From the NCBI GenBank assembly GCA_036250195.1, contig JAVHZZ010000004.1, positions 317,377,706-317,441,705 on the forward strand: 64,000 nt of DNA, in the 5' to 3' direction. The notes beneath the pieces were generated by a model. The model saw nothing but the letters and a program-made list of their open reading frames with translations, was not told the DNA's origin and searched no databases. This DNA is from Mixophyes australis. Its lineage: Eukaryota > Chordata > Amphibia > Anura > Limnodynastidae. Shown piece by piece: positions 1 through 10,935 of this stretch. Numbering within the stretch: the first letter of the stretch is position 1; the number at the start of each line of letters is the position of its first letter. The position numbers and the translations under genes were made by a program.

Positions 1-952
1 GAGAAATCTTACTCTCCAAAATCTGATTTATTTCGAATTCCTCATCATGTGTAGCAGGGAGAGGTGCAAGAGGTACCCTGATAGATGAGGGGTTTAAGTA
101 AGGACACATGAAAGGTGTTGGAGATCCGGAGAGAAGCAGGCAATTTCAACTTTACTGAAGCGGGATTGATGACCTGGAGTATTTTAAATGAACTGATGAA
201 TCAGGGAGCTAATTTCATGCATGGTACTCTGAGTTGGATATTCTTTGTGGCCAGCCATACTTTATCGCCAACTTTCATTGGAGGAATTACCCAACGTTTT
301 TTGTTGGCAAAATGTTTGTAACGAGAGGATGATCTCCTGAGACTTTTGAGGGTTTGAGCCCAGATGGAGACAAAGTTCTGCTAAGTGTTATCAACAGTGG
401 GCATCTGGATGGGTGGGAGGGATGCAAACCTATCAGGTTTGGGTGTTGGCCATAAGTAATAAAAAATGGTGTGGATGAGGTAGATTCAGGGTAGAGATTA
501 TTGTGTGCAAATTCCACCCAAGGCAGGAGATAAGACCAGTTGTTTTGAGAGGCAGAAGAATAAATTCGAATAAATGTCTCCAGTTCTTGGTTTACCCTCT
601 CTGTTTGCCCATTAGATTGTGGGTGATAGGCCAATGAGAAGTTGAATTGTACATTGAGAAGTTTGCACAGGGATCTCCAGAATCTGGACGCAAATTGAAC
701 CCCTTGGTCTCAAACAATATAGAAGGTAAACTCGTGTAGCCGAAAAATTTCTTTCACTAACATTTGGCCAGCTGAGCGGCCGAGGGTAGGCCCCGTAGGC
801 GTGCAAAGAGAGCCATTTTTTAAAAACGGTTAATGACCATCCAAACAGTGTTAAAACCTTTACTTTAAGGGAGATCTGTGATAAAATCCATGGAGATGAA
901 TAACCATGGTTTGGTTGGAAGAGTCAGTGGAACTAGTGGATCAGCTGACTTG
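1..952 (-). pseudogene. Ty3/gypsy integrase, catalytic core and C-terminal part
   Basis: The minus strand encodes an integrase core: an ISMDFITDLP motif around 860-890 (first catalytic Asp), a DQGVQFASRFW motif near 690 (second Asp) and AYHPQSNGQTERVNQ near 590-630 (catalytic Glu region). It continues into a C-terminal module containing GDKVWLATKNI and NTFHVSLLKPLI at about 60-270. Integrase joins cDNA to host DNA. There are in-frame stops, for example after KLAP at about 195 and before DQGVQ at about 705, so it cannot make a protein. The N-terminal zinc-binding part lies at 2711-2885, beyond the inserted element. The C-terminal end runs to or past the window edge. Confidence 0.87.
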
Positions 953-960
953 ACTCAAAG

Positions 961-2702
961 ATTTTTTTTTTATATATATGAGTTAATATTCAATCTGATG
1001 GAATATGATTGATGGAAATGTGAAGAAGAAACAACAAAGAGGATTTCATGTATCATGTTATATACTTTTATTCGTTAACCAGAACCATCAAATTCCTTTT
1101 TTTAAAAGCAAAGGGTTGTTATAGCCTTAATTAATTTGTATCCCTTTATGGTGAATCCCATATGGTGAAAGAGATACATTGTATTGACATAGATGTTCGC
1201 GTTCTATTTTCTTTGCGTATGCGCTAATCTTGTAGTGAGGCTTGGCTGTACGATCTCGCTTATGGAACGCAAATTTAGTTATTATGTTTTTTGGCTCTGG
1301 TTTATATCGGATATAAATATAACGATGTGTGTATGTATGAATTATGCTATTGGATTGATTTAAATATGTATATTGCTTGTACATTTTTTTTGTTAAACTT
1401 TTTATTTATAACAGCAGATATATACAAAGCACAACAGTACATGTCATACAAATTATCCAAGTACGAGGATTACAAAATGTAAAAGCTCAGATAAAAAAAA
1501 AAAACAAAACGCAGAAGAACAACAGAAAACATATAAATATATTTTTCACAACCAAGTACATTCCAGGAGGGAGTTAAAGATCTACAAGGTGAATATTGAA
1601 GTAGAAAGTTTTCCCAATTCCAAAGGTGCTTCTTGTACTATTGTACATAACCAGCGGATATAACGAACTGCCAGAATTTTTTTTATTTTTATTGGGGGAA
1701 CAAGGGAAAGGAGTGAAGGGAAAGGGACAGTCTGGTATGAATCCTCGTCTGAGAACTCGACACATCTGTATGATAATAAAAAATTGGGGGAAAGATGAAA
1801 AGAAGAGGAGGGGAGAGCATCTAAGGCTTATGAGAGGCCTGGCATAGAACTGTTGTTAAAGCTATACCAAGGATCCCACACTTTGTGGAACATGGGAACT
1901 GTGTCATGGAGGAGACTAGTCACATATTCCATGGATGCCGTGTGCATGATCACATTTTTTAAGTGAGTCACATGTGCATCTGCCAGAGGTATATATAGGT
2001 CCTCAGTTTGTATGTGTCCATTACCTTGAAAAAGACTCTTTGAAGTCAAAATGCGTCAGTGATTTGGAGGACAGGAGTATCGACAGCCCAATCTAAAATC
2101 TCTGTGGAGGTTTCCTTTGGATTTCATTCCGGGACGATTTCGATCTATCCAATGTACCTGTTATCTGGTATGGGCAAACGCATTCCCTGTCTCGTGTGAT
2201 TTTTATATATGTGTATTACATATTAAATTTGATTGTTTTTACATACCACACTAGATTTTTTTACATTTATTTTTCATAACATGCACACGATTTATGGCTG
2301 CAAGGAGAAGTAAGGTTGCATCCCTTCAATAAACTGCCCGTTACGTGAATACTGATTGACAACTATGTACATATGCACTTGACCCACACGTGAATTGAAG
2401 AGTGATTTCGTTTGAGCTTTCCACACAAATACCTGCTACGAGAACGCTGAAAGATTTACAATTGTAAGTTTATTGTCATAATTAAGAACTGGATGTCTGG
2501 CAACTCTTATCGTGTCCCTTCATTCATGTGAAAGTGGAATATAGAGACCAGCGTGGGAATCTGCATATATGAACTTTTGCTGCAAGTGTTTTTATTTATC
2601 AACAATTGAGTTATGTAGGGTATCCAACTATGGATTTATATGTTTTTTCTTGGTTAATGAGAAGCCAGTAGCGCTGAAGGATCCCTATCACTTTTGTTAT
2701 TT
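961..2702. mobile_element. 1.74-kb insertion inside Ty3 integrase, 8-bp TSD
   Basis: The octamer ACTCAAAG occurs at 953-960 and again at 2703-2710. Deleting 961-2710 joins the integrase zinc-finger region to the catalytic core in one frame, which supports a true insertion. The left end begins with A then ten T, so a minus-strand LINE with a poly(A) tail is possible; an 8-bp TSD would also fit hAT, but I see no hAT termini. An L1 3' fragment lies inside (1382-2095), so the insertion may be composite. The rest (961-1381 and 2096-2702) shows nothing I can name. Confidence 0.65.
1382..2095 (-). mobile_element. L1-type LINE, 3' end of ORF2 plus 3' UTR
   Basis: The minus strand at 1828-2049 encodes a peptide ending MEYVTSLLHDTVPMFHKVW, which aligns by eye with the C-terminus of the L1 ORF2 remnant at 43000-43100 (MEHFAALLNNSVPKFWEVW). 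Below it a 3' UTR runs to an AATAAA-like signal and an A-rich tail, read on the plus strand as eight T at 1383-1390. Only the extreme C-terminus is kept, so the copy is 5'-truncated. The upstream limit near 2095 is approximate because the frame is lost there. Confidence 0.6.
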
Positions 2703-2710
2703 ACTCAAAG

Positions 2711-2885
2711 TGTCTTGTGTTGATCTCAGAGATTACATGCTGACACAAACTGTTTGGTATTGGTGTGAAGAGGGGGCCACCAATAACTTCTGGAGATGAG
2801 CTCAGTGGTTCTCCGGATTCCAGCATGAACAGAAAAACGTGAGGTGTGGTACCATTGCAGTAACTATCTCCGGAGAGCTTGAGGC
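2711..2885 (-). pseudogene. Ty3/gypsy integrase N-terminal zinc-binding region
   Basis: On the minus strand the text WYHTSRFSVHAGIRRT is followed by a YWWPPLHT segment and then CNL with a stop and DQHKT, which is the H-H-C-C zinc-binding module that precedes the integrase core in Ty3 elements. It is interrupted at 2710 by the insertion at 961-2702. A stop replaces the usual residue after the first Cys, so the finger is broken. Its continuation is in the integrase core at 952 and below. Confidence 0.75.
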
Positions 2886-4451
2886 ACAAAAGTTTTTCCA
2901 GGCGGTGGCATGGGAGAGGAGAATACAGATGTGGCCATCAGACAGTTGGCATCCAAGATAGGATAAGAAATGGGCTCAGCTGGTTCTAGTTCATGAGGGA
3001 AAGCCCGAGAGAGGGCGTCAGCCTTCTTATTTTGAGAGCCTGGCTTGAAAGTGATGTGCAGGTTGAAGCGGGAGAAAAAGAGAGACCAGCGTGCCTGGCT
3101 ATGATTTAAGCACTGGGCGGTTAGGAGGTAAAGCAGATTCTTGTGATTGGTTTTTAATGTTAACAGGAAACTGTGATGCTTCCAGAAGGTACCTCCATTC
3201 TGACAGAGCTAATTTCATGGCCAAGAGCTTCATATCTCCTATAGTACAATTTTTCTTCACTGGTACAAAATTTTCGAGTAAAGAAGGCACAGGGATGGGA
3301 CATCTTCTCCGGTGAGAAACACTGTGAGAGTACCGCTCCTACACCCATGGTAGAGGCATCAACTTCTAAAAGAAAAGGTAGAGAGAGATTCGACTGTGTG
3401 AGGATAGGGGCTGAAGAGAAAGATTCTTTAAGAATATTAAAGACTTCAAAAGCTTTGGAAGGCCAAGTTTTGGTCTCTGCTCCCTCCCGAGTAAGTGTCA
3501 CGATAGGGACCACCAGGGTAGAATATCCTCATATAAATTGACAATAATAGTTGGCGAATCCCAGAAACTGCTGAATTGCTTTGAGGCCATTTGGAAGAGG
3601 CCACTCCAGAATGGCACAAACCTTATCTGGATCCATTTGTAAGCCGGAGCCTGACACGATGTGTCCCAAGAAGGTCGTTTGAGCCGTCTTAAATGAACAT
3701 TTCTCGAATTTGCAAAACAGTTGGTTTCTTCGCAAACGGGTATGTACCTCAGCAACTTGGTGACGATGAGTAGTTAGATCTCGGGATAAAATAAGAATAT
3801 CGTCTAGGTATACTACGACACAAGAATAAATCCTATCTCTGAAGATCTCGTTGACGAAGCTTTGAAATACTGCTGGGGCATTACACAGCCTGAAAGGCAT
3901 CACCAGTTATTCATAGTGGCCGTCTCGGGTGTTGAAAGCGGTCTTCCATTCGTCCCCTTCACGAATGCAGATAAATTTGTAGGCCCCTTGGAGATCTAAC
4001 TTGGTAAAAATCTGCACACGGTCACGAGGGGAATGGGATACCGATTCTTGAATGTGATGGAATTAAAGCCTCTATAATCAATACACGTACGTAGAGACCC
4101 ATCCTTCTTTTTTACAAAGAAAAAACAGTTGGTTTCTTCGCAAACAGCTATGTACCTCAGCCTGCTGGTGAAGTAGGGTCGAATAAAACCACGCTGGAGG
4201 TTGTCCATGATGTAGTCAGCAATTGCTCGGGTAAATGGTATAGCTAGTGGGAGGTGTTTTACCTGGTTGGAGATTGATAGAGCAATCCCAGACACGTTGA
4301 GGAGACAAAGTCTCAGAGCGGGTTTATCAAAGACATTGGAAAAAGGTGCGAAATGAGAAGGCAGGAAGGAGTGTCCCAGAATCAGCAGGATTGGTTGATG
4401 TGTAAGGGTTTGACGTGGATAAGACACTGGGAATGGCAGGAGGAGCCCCAA
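2886..4451 (-). pseudogene. Ty3/gypsy reverse transcriptase and RNase H
   Basis: Going down the minus strand: [19 protein letters not shown] (about 4080-4120) is the early RT motif, then MPFRLCNAPAVFQSFVNEIF, then the catalytic box VVYLDDILILSRD (about 3780-3820), LGHIVS and FLGFANYY. RNase H follows with LEVDASTMGVGAVLSQ (about 3330-3370), keeping the first catalytic Asp. RT copies the element RNA into DNA and RNase H degrades the template. The YLDD box is intact, but frameshifts near 4020 and 3510-3540 and a stop near 3903 break the frame. A 40-bp segment is duplicated within it (3714-3753 and 4122-4161). Confidence 0.9.
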
Positions 4452-4768
4452 GCCAAGATTTGAGAGGAAGTCGAATCGATAAGAGGAGAGTGCAGTTGGA
4501 GCCAGGGGAGGCCCAGAATAATTGGACTAGTAACCTGGGAGAGAATAAGGAAAGAGATTGTCTCAAAATGCAGAGCACCTACTTGAAGAGTAATAGGTTT
4601 GGTCTGTTGGAGAATAGTCCCGTTGGCAATACGGTTGCCATCAATAGCTGTAATAGTAATGGGCCAAGGTAGAAATTCAGTTGGCAGTAAAAGTTGTTTA
4701 ACTAGTGTGGCGGAAGTGAAATTCCCTGTTGCTCCAGAATACATAAGAGCCCATGGATAGTAACCCAA
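4382..4768 (-). pseudogene. Ty3/gypsy aspartic protease, active-site Asp lost
   Basis: A 128-residue minus-strand frame contains ALMYSGATGNF where retroelement proteases normally have a D-S-G-A triad; Asp is replaced by Tyr. Further on [13 protein letters not shown] matches the C-terminal ILG-x-W motif of gypsy proteases. The enzyme would cleave the Gag-Pol polyprotein. It sits between the gag zinc knuckle (4841-5089) and RT, as expected. The Asp-to-Tyr change alone would inactivate it. Confidence 0.75.
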
Positions 4769-4840
4769 TGGAGCAATCAGAAGCCTTAAGAGAATTTGGA
4801 GAGGGTTTTGAGGACCCTAGCCTGACTTTCCCCGACCAGG

Positions 4841-5584
4841 TTAGGGCCTGGCATTTCCCTGGAGTTTAGGGCAAGAGGCTAAGTGGTGTCCAGACTCGCC
4901 ACAATAGATGCAGAGGTTATTGGATATATTTCTCTGTGTCTTATCAGGCGACAATCTGTAATAAACCAGTTGCATAGATTCTACGGGTGGACTGAGTGGC
5001 CGGAACCGGGGAGCCAGTTTAATTACAAAACATGAAATGGTGTCTTTCTTTGAGGCTCTCTCTCTGATCGGGTATCCACTCGGTGACAAAGGGAGATTAA
5101 AGTGTCAAGAGAGGTAGCTCTTGGGTGGCAAAAACATCCTTAATATGGTCTGTGAGGCCTTGCCAAAATGCAGCAATCAGGGCTTCGTTGTTCCATTGGA
5201 GTTCTGAAGAAAGAGTACGGAATTAGATAACATGCTGGGAAACAAAATGTGAGCCCTGTAGAAGTCTGAGGAAACTTGAGGCCGCAGACGAGACCCGGCC
5301 TGGCTCATCAAAGATCTTCCGGAAGGCTGAAATAAAAGCTTTGCTATCCCGGAGGATGGGGTCTTCCTATTCCCAGAGAGGGGATGCCTAAGCCAATGCT
5401 TGTCCAGCCACTTTGGAACGATCCAAAGGAAAGTTCTGTGGGAGTAGCTCAAAATGGATTGAGCACTTATTGAGGAACCCCCTTGCAGTCTCAATGAGGA
5501 AGCGACTGCTGCCACTATGGGAGCTTCTGGAACAGGAGCTACAGCTTGTGGAGGATGGGTGGCAGTGACCTGTAAATTATCCAC
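4841..5584 (-). pseudogene. Ty3/gypsy gag with CCHC zinc knuckle
   Basis: The C-terminal part (4841-5089) holds CIYCGESGHHLASC, a perfect C-x2-C-x4-H-x4-C knuckle of a nucleocapsid domain. The upstream part (5177-5584) starts MDNLQ and has a Pro/Ala-rich stretch followed by a capsid-like region that is out of frame in places. Gag forms the intracellular particle and the knuckle binds RNA. A frameshift between 5089 and 5177 separates the two halves. Position at the 5' end of the pol remnants supports the call. Confidence 0.75.
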
Positions 5585-5599
5585 TCAGGAAATCAATGT

Positions 5600-6099
5600 C
5601 CTCTTAGGGGGTGATGAGCGAGGCTGTATTGAGAACCAAGATAATAACTGAAGATGCCATGGATGAGAAGTAGCTCAATGACTGAGACTAAGAGGCAGTT
5701 TCCCAGGGCAACGGTAGAGCCAATGTACAAAGAGTAAGGAACAGCAGGCGAGTATGCAGGTTATACTGAAGACTGGTAGCGATGATCTGCGGGTAGATGT
5801 GCTGGAGACTCAGAAAACAAGTAGCAATAATCTGCAGAGTGTTACCACAGGATAGTGGAGTAGACACTGAGGCTGTGATGACCTGCAGATAGATGTGCTG
5901 GAGACTCAGAGAATGGATAGCAATAATCTGCAGAGCGTGACCACAGGTTATTGGAGTAGACAGAGAGGCTGTGATGATCTGCGGATGGATGTGCTGGAGA
6001 CTTCAGGGAACAGGTAGCAATAGGCTTCTTTACATATATTATGGTGTGCCCTGATAGGTAGGCAAGGTAATTGGCGGTCAGGTATGCTGACCGTTGACA
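5600..6099 (-). other. Putative 5' LTR/leader of the Ty3 element
   Basis: On the minus strand a TGTCAACGGTCAGC start near 6099 is followed by an AT-rich box (AATATATG, near 6035-6045) and then a 96-bp tandem repeat, before gag. Frog Ty3 elements have LTRs in this position. I could not find the matching LTR (it would be left of the window) or a clear primer-binding site, so the limits are guesses. Confidence 0.4.
5781..6031. repeat. 96-bp tandem repeat, 2.6 copies
   Basis: Units begin at 5781, 5877 and 5973 with GATGAYCTGCRG; the first two are 96 bp and the third is partial. The shared core includes GATGTGCTGGAGAC and GTAGCAATAATCTGCAGAG. It lies in the putative LTR/leader of the Ty3 element, where variable repeat number is common. 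Confidence 0.85.
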
Positions 6100-6829
6100 G
6101 GTGGGGCAGAGAAGCATCCCATTACCTACCAATGGGACACAATGTCTTCTGCACATGCGCATGCAGCATGCCCTGAGCAGGAACAAGGAAGCATCCTGTT
6201 GCCTAGCGATCGAGAGAAGACAGACGGGCATCTCCTGCGCTTAATGTCAGTATGCAGACAGCGCCTGAGCTTTGTTAGTTGTATGTTTGGTCTATAATGT
6301 GTGATGTCATAGGAGACCCAAAAATCTACAATGCATAAGGCAATTATTATTTTTTTTGCCCTCCTTCTTTCTCACAAGCAATTAATATGAATTCCAAAAT
6401 CAGCAACTGGCACATTGTTGCCAGCCCAGGAAGCGTCTCTTCAGCCCACGTGTCAGGCTATTTGGTTTGTCAGATCCTGAGGTGGTCTGTGGCTATCGAC
6501 TTCCACCTCATGTCATCATGGGCACCATGCGCCTTGTGCAGAGTGATCTAGAGCCAAAGCACAACATCCCGACAGATCATATAGGATATGTAAACATTAC
6601 AGCCAATATGTGTACCAATAAAATCTGTATATTAGAGATCGAAATTTCATACAATAGCCAAATTCCAGAGAGATTTTTAAGATAAAAAGGGTTTTAGAAA
6701 CATAAAACATAAAAAGAGTACATCAAGCGTACATTCAGATAGAAACAACAGGCTTATCTGTAAGTCGCTCTCTGGCCAGAAAGTAAAAACCGTCTCAGAA
6801 GCAGCATGGAAGGCAACACTGTTCCAGAT
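6100..6829. other. Unclassified sequence
   Basis: No gene recognised. A 72-residue plus-strand frame at 6467-6685 has no motif I know. A 15-base string ATCCTGTTGCCTAGC near 6191 recurs in the solo LTR at 7187, hinting at LTR-derived sequence around 6100-6260. Confidence 0.3.
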
Positions 6830-6834
6830 ATAAC

Positions 6835-6880
6835 CCCAACGCGTTTCATCGATTTACATCCTCAGGGGTTACATTCCAAA
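6835..6880 (-). ncRNA. Degenerate hammerhead-ribozyme-like motif
   Basis: The minus strand reads CCCCTGAGGA, an 11-base spacer, then GAAACGCGTTGGGG. CTGAGGA and GAAAC fit the two conserved hammerhead core strands, and CCC/GGG could form stem I. Stem II hardly pairs (TGTAAATCGAT), so this copy is probably inactive. It resembles the better copy at 47889-47940 and may mark another Penelope-like fragment. Weak call. Confidence 0.25.
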
Positions 6881-7123
6881 TGTATATAGACTATATAGAG
6901 TATTTTCAATTATATACAACCGATCCGCTTGTAACATCAAAATCCACAATTATGTGTACTGCTCATATGTTAGACGTTACTTCCGTTTTTCTTACCCTTT
7001 TTTATGCCCAAAGCAAATTCAGAAAAGCAGTGGTGTTATTTACAGAGAAAACATATATTAGCCATATGTGACATAGTTTGTCCATACATATAATTCATAG
7101 CGTCTATCCATAGAAAATAGAAG

Positions 7124-7710
7124 TGTCAGGTGCCGTCACCGCGCTCTCCACAGGCGCCGGAGACGGACACCTTCTCTCCGCAATCACATCCTGTTGCCTA
7201 GCAGCAGAACTCTATCTCTACTCACCTGTCTGCAGCCAGCATGTCTAAACCGCCTAAATCTCCCTAACCCAATCAGGAGGCACCTTAGAGTACTTAAAGC
7301 AGCCTCTGACACATGTCTAGTGGCAGAGTATAGGTTCTTCCAGCTCCAGCATTGTTGTTCCTGTGTTACTCCTGTGTATTGACTCCTTGGCTATAGTTTG
7401 ACTTCTCTTCCGGATCATCCCTTGTTCTTCGCTGCCCTCACTGGTTTTGACCCTTGGACTGTTCCTGACTACGATTTGCCTTCTCTCCATTGTACTGCGC
7501 TCCTCTGGTTTCGACTCGGCCTGTTTGACTACTCTCCATTCACTGCACTGGTAACTATCTGGGAGAACCACGACCTGCGCATCACACGCAGCAAAGCCCA
7601 AACCTCCTTGCGGGGGTCCCTGGCAAACACCAGTGGTGCATTAGACTCCGCACCTCTCAGTTTAGTTGCGCTAATACCAGTCAGTGATATTCCTAGTGAA
7701 ATACGTGACA
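7124..7710 (+). mobile_element. Solo LTR, TSD AGAAG
   Basis: A 587-bp sequence begins TGTCAGGTGCCG and ends ATACGTGACA (TG...CA with a TGTCA/TGACA inverted repeat). It is flanked by AGAAG at 7119-7123 and 7711-7715, a 5-bp target duplication as made by Ty3 or retroviral integrases. No internal coding region is attached, so it is a solo LTR left by recombination. The start resembles Ty3-type frog LTRs; orientation is inferred from a TACTTAAAG TATA-like box near 7290. Confidence 0.85.
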
Positions 7711-7715
7711 AGAAG

Positions 7716-8067
7716 ATGGTCGCTCGAATGAACAACTCCATTTTGTTGGTGGTATCCATAGAACTGAATCTCTACTGGATAAAGAAAAGAGGTTGAACCT
7801 GTAAACAGCACCATTATTTATTATTTGAGCACAAGTTTCTATAATAAAGTAAATGTCAAGTTCCCTTTGTAAGGAGAAATAAATCATGTTTGGACTATTA
7901 TATTAGAAAACATTATTTCATCATGACTTCCCTCTTTATGTACAAAATATGGTGAATAATTTGTGAAGAACTGTTTGATGGCAGTCATGGAATTGTAAGA
8001 AGGCCACATAGTCCAAGGCTTAAAGCTGTAGAGTTGCAGGATGCTTCTTGTTTCATAATCTGACCAC
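7716..8067. other. No recognised feature
   Basis: AT-rich sequence without a gene, repeat family or structure that I can name. Confidence 0.4.
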
Positions 8068-8070
8068 TAT

Positions 8071-8393
8071 GGGCCTAATTAATTAAGGAAAGTTAAGCAA
8101 AAGTAAGCAAGTAAGGTAATACCATGTTGCATTGGAGGGGGAAGTAAATTTTAAATTTGATAGCAGATTTAGAGTTGGGATAGGGCATGTCCTAGATCAA
8201 CTTTACATTTCAGTGAACAAATAAGCTATCGGGTACTTGTGTGCTACATGAAAAAACAGCCAGTATTTTCCTTATGTGCAAAATAATAAACTCATTTGCA
8301 CCCCTTGCATTCCAACATGGTTTCGTCCAGAAAACTTGAGTAAGAAAACTTACTCAATTTTTTTTGCTTAACTTTCCTTAATGAAACAGGTCC
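8071..8393. mobile_element. MITE, GGGCCYRATTMATTAAGGAAAG family, copy 1
   Basis: 323 bp with terminal inverted repeats: GGGCCTAATTAATTAAGG at the left and the complement of GGACCTGTTTCATTAAGG at the right. Flanked by TAT on both sides (8068-8070, 8394-8396). A second copy is at 15673-15993, with shared internal text such as CATGTTGCATTGGAGGGGG. No coding capacity. A 3-bp TSD would fit a Harbinger-type transposase, though the TSD is not the usual TWA in both copies. Confidence 0.8.
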
Positions 8394-8396
8394 TAT

Positions 8397-10254
8397 GTTC
8401 TTGTGCTTTCCCATCAGTAGTTTGTAATTAATTTTCTTTTTTTACATTTTCTCTCTAACTTACTTGAAATGAATCTGTGCTTCTACTGGGATGGGGAGTG
8501 AATATGTTGGGGCACACATGCCTGGAAATCAATACACTTAATTTTAGACATTATAGACATACCTGCCATCAGTCTAAATTCTAAGGGACTGTCCAGAATT
8601 TTTAACCCAAATACCATGACCATCAGAAGGTATGACCCACACCCTGTGATGAGGGTGCAATGTGCACCTACCACTGACTTAGAGCTTCATAAGCACTAGG
8701 CTCACCCCTGGGGGCATGCAGCCAAGTCCCAACATGATGTGTCCACTCACTCCCTGTTCCACTCGAGGAACTTAAAATGTTGAGATGTATGTTATAGATA
8801 TTAGGGTCCATGAAGCTTAGTGCCAATCAAGTGGGTGTGGGGGAGTCCACGCAGCCTGGGAAGGGAGGTCAAAAAGATAAATTCACTTTGATGCAATTTA
8901 TACACAAATTCTTATTGAGGAATTCTACTGCAATGGGAGTAACCCTGGCTTTGTTTTTGGAAAGATTACTTATTATTGTTAAACATTTTCAGTGGATATA
9001 AAGTTGTGATTTCAAGGCCACATTCGTCAAAATATCACATACGAGTGCTTTCCTCCTCCGAAATCCATTATATAGCCCAGCTGATTCTCATTGATGGCCC
9101 CTTCCAGTGTGTCTAAGACCTGCTAGGTGTCCCGGCGGAGTAATATGCTTTAATAAATATAACACTTCTGCAGAAGTACACATTTGTTATGAAAAAATGT
9201 AAAACCTTAATTTTTTTCAACTACAACTTTTCACTCTGGTGCCCAAAAGGAACATGGATATTTAAGACATTTCATTTTTCCTTTTATAGCAAACAGTGGG
9301 ATTTATTAGGCTCCAGCTCTAATGGGAAAGATGTTTTATTATCACATTATAAATCTGGGAACACCATAAGGTAATATGAAAATAGTATTTACAATTGTGC
9401 TCCCAGTGACCCGATCAACTAAAACCTAAATTTCTGAACCATGTGCAACTGATTTCCGAAATGTTCATAGGTAAACTCAAAGGAATATTTTAGAGGAGTC
9501 ATATAAGTGACATAAATCAAAGTAACTATGTATAACTTCTTCTAAAAATCAATAAAACAATTACTTTTGTATAATTTATTGTAGAAGGCTTTTTCTAAGT
9601 TTATTGCATCCCCTTGTAACTGCTGCTTCTACTGGCAAGTGTTACTTCAAAAAATGCTGTTTAGACTTTAGGATCAGTTGACAATGTTTTCCTTGATCAT
9701 TGCTTTGTTGCTTCCTAAAGAGCTGTAATATTTTTGTTGACTTCTGACAGCAACAAATTCACATGAATATACAGATTTGCCAACAAGAAATATTTCCAAC
9801 AGTGTGATGGATAAACGTTTTGCACATAGCACACCAAAGCGATTAATTTATCATAGTGCATCTCCTGACGCACTATGATAAAAAAGGATATGCACCGAAA
9901 AACAAAATACTTTTCATGGTGGAATTTATGGCAAAAATACTTAATTAGTATAGTGGCATAATGAAAAATGATATTACCTAGTAGCAGTAACAATTTTTTT
10001 TTATGTGTACAACACTGTTTATTTAAAGACTGCTTAAATATAATGTACTGTATCTCTAAATAAAAATAGCTATTTTTTCTGATTTCACTAAGGACAAAGT
10101 CACAGTTACACAGACGTGTTAGAATGCCACAATTTTCTTTCAAGGAAACCAGCTTTCTTAAGCAAGGATCTGCAGACATCAGCTTAACATGGAAGTGAAT
10201 GCTGTTTTCCTTTTACAGTACTGTCTAACTGCTGCATGTGAAGATATAAAGGGC
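8397..10254. other. No gene recognised
   Basis: AT-rich sequence. The only structure noted is a perfect 13-bp hairpin, 9847-9859 with 9870-9882 (loop 10). The 154-residue minus-strand frame at 9715-10179 is Cys/Tyr/Phe-rich with no family resemblance and is likely chance. Confidence 0.4.
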
Positions 10255-10935
10255 CTCATTTAGAGTTGAGCGCACATCAATTTTTGTGATGTGAATACAT
10301 GTATTTTCTAAGCATTTATAGAAGGGACATACTAGGACCCAGGGAAGATTCCTACATTGGGGTAAGTCCAGCAGACCCCATCCTGTTACCACGAACGATG
10401 ACTAGAGAGCTGAGCTCTCTGTTCTATTCCACGATCATTGACTGTACCTTATTGGTGTCAGCTATAATCGCTGCCAACTATCCTGTGTAGAAACACGCGG
10501 TCTTATCAGCAGTACACCCGTTTATATGGGTTACATAAGGATCCAGAATGTTTTATTGTGCAGCATAGCAGCTTCTTATTTTAACCATTATGAATTTGAA
10601 CATTATCGTTAAACATTAGTTGCACCATACGTACCGGATCATATTTTCCATCCATCAGTTTTACCAACTTCAAGGACTTCCAACGTTCACACGTGTGGAA
10701 AAATATGTTTTCTTTACACTGCATACTTTTCCTATCCACTATATGTTATGCTTTATGATTCTCAACTGGATCAACTAAACTAACTTTGGTATCGGTTGTC
10801 ACTGATTTATTGATGTTTATTGTATTTATCAATTGTATTTTTCAATTATATTTTGCCATTTACTTTGTAGTAAAATCTATTATTTTCCTATATACATCTA
10901 TATATGCGCCTTGGGCTTTTTCCTGGTTATTCTGT
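10255..10935 (+). other. Possible Penelope-like 3' end
   Basis: The stretch ends with ATATATGCGCCTTGGGCTTT (about 10900-10920), similar in layout to the minus-strand end of the insertion at 46984 (TGTGCGCTAGGCTTTTGTG). The left edge, GGGCCTCATTTAGAG, looks like a MITE terminus without a partner. Weak evidence only. Confidence 0.25.

Larger units (their letters stand above)
1..6100 (-). mobile_element. Ty3/gypsy LTR retrotransposon, degenerate, cut by left window edge
   Basis: Reading the minus strand from about 6100 down to 1, the order is putative LTR, gag with a zinc knuckle, aspartic protease, reverse transcriptase, RNase H and integrase. That order (RT before integrase) is the Ty3/gypsy arrangement, and the C-terminal integrase text resembles chromovirus-like elements of fish and frogs. 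All domains carry stops or frameshifts, so it is a dead copy. It is split between 2711 and 952 by a separate 1.74-kb insertion. The 3' LTR lies beyond the left edge. Element identity is seen directly from the domains; the exact right boundary is inferred. Confidence 0.88.

Noticed and set aside
6467..6685. 72-residue frame as a possible host exon
   Set aside because: No recognisable domain and no credible splice sites; kept as unclassified.
9715..10179. 154-residue minus-strand frame
   Set aside because: Low-complexity AT-driven composition and no family resemblance.
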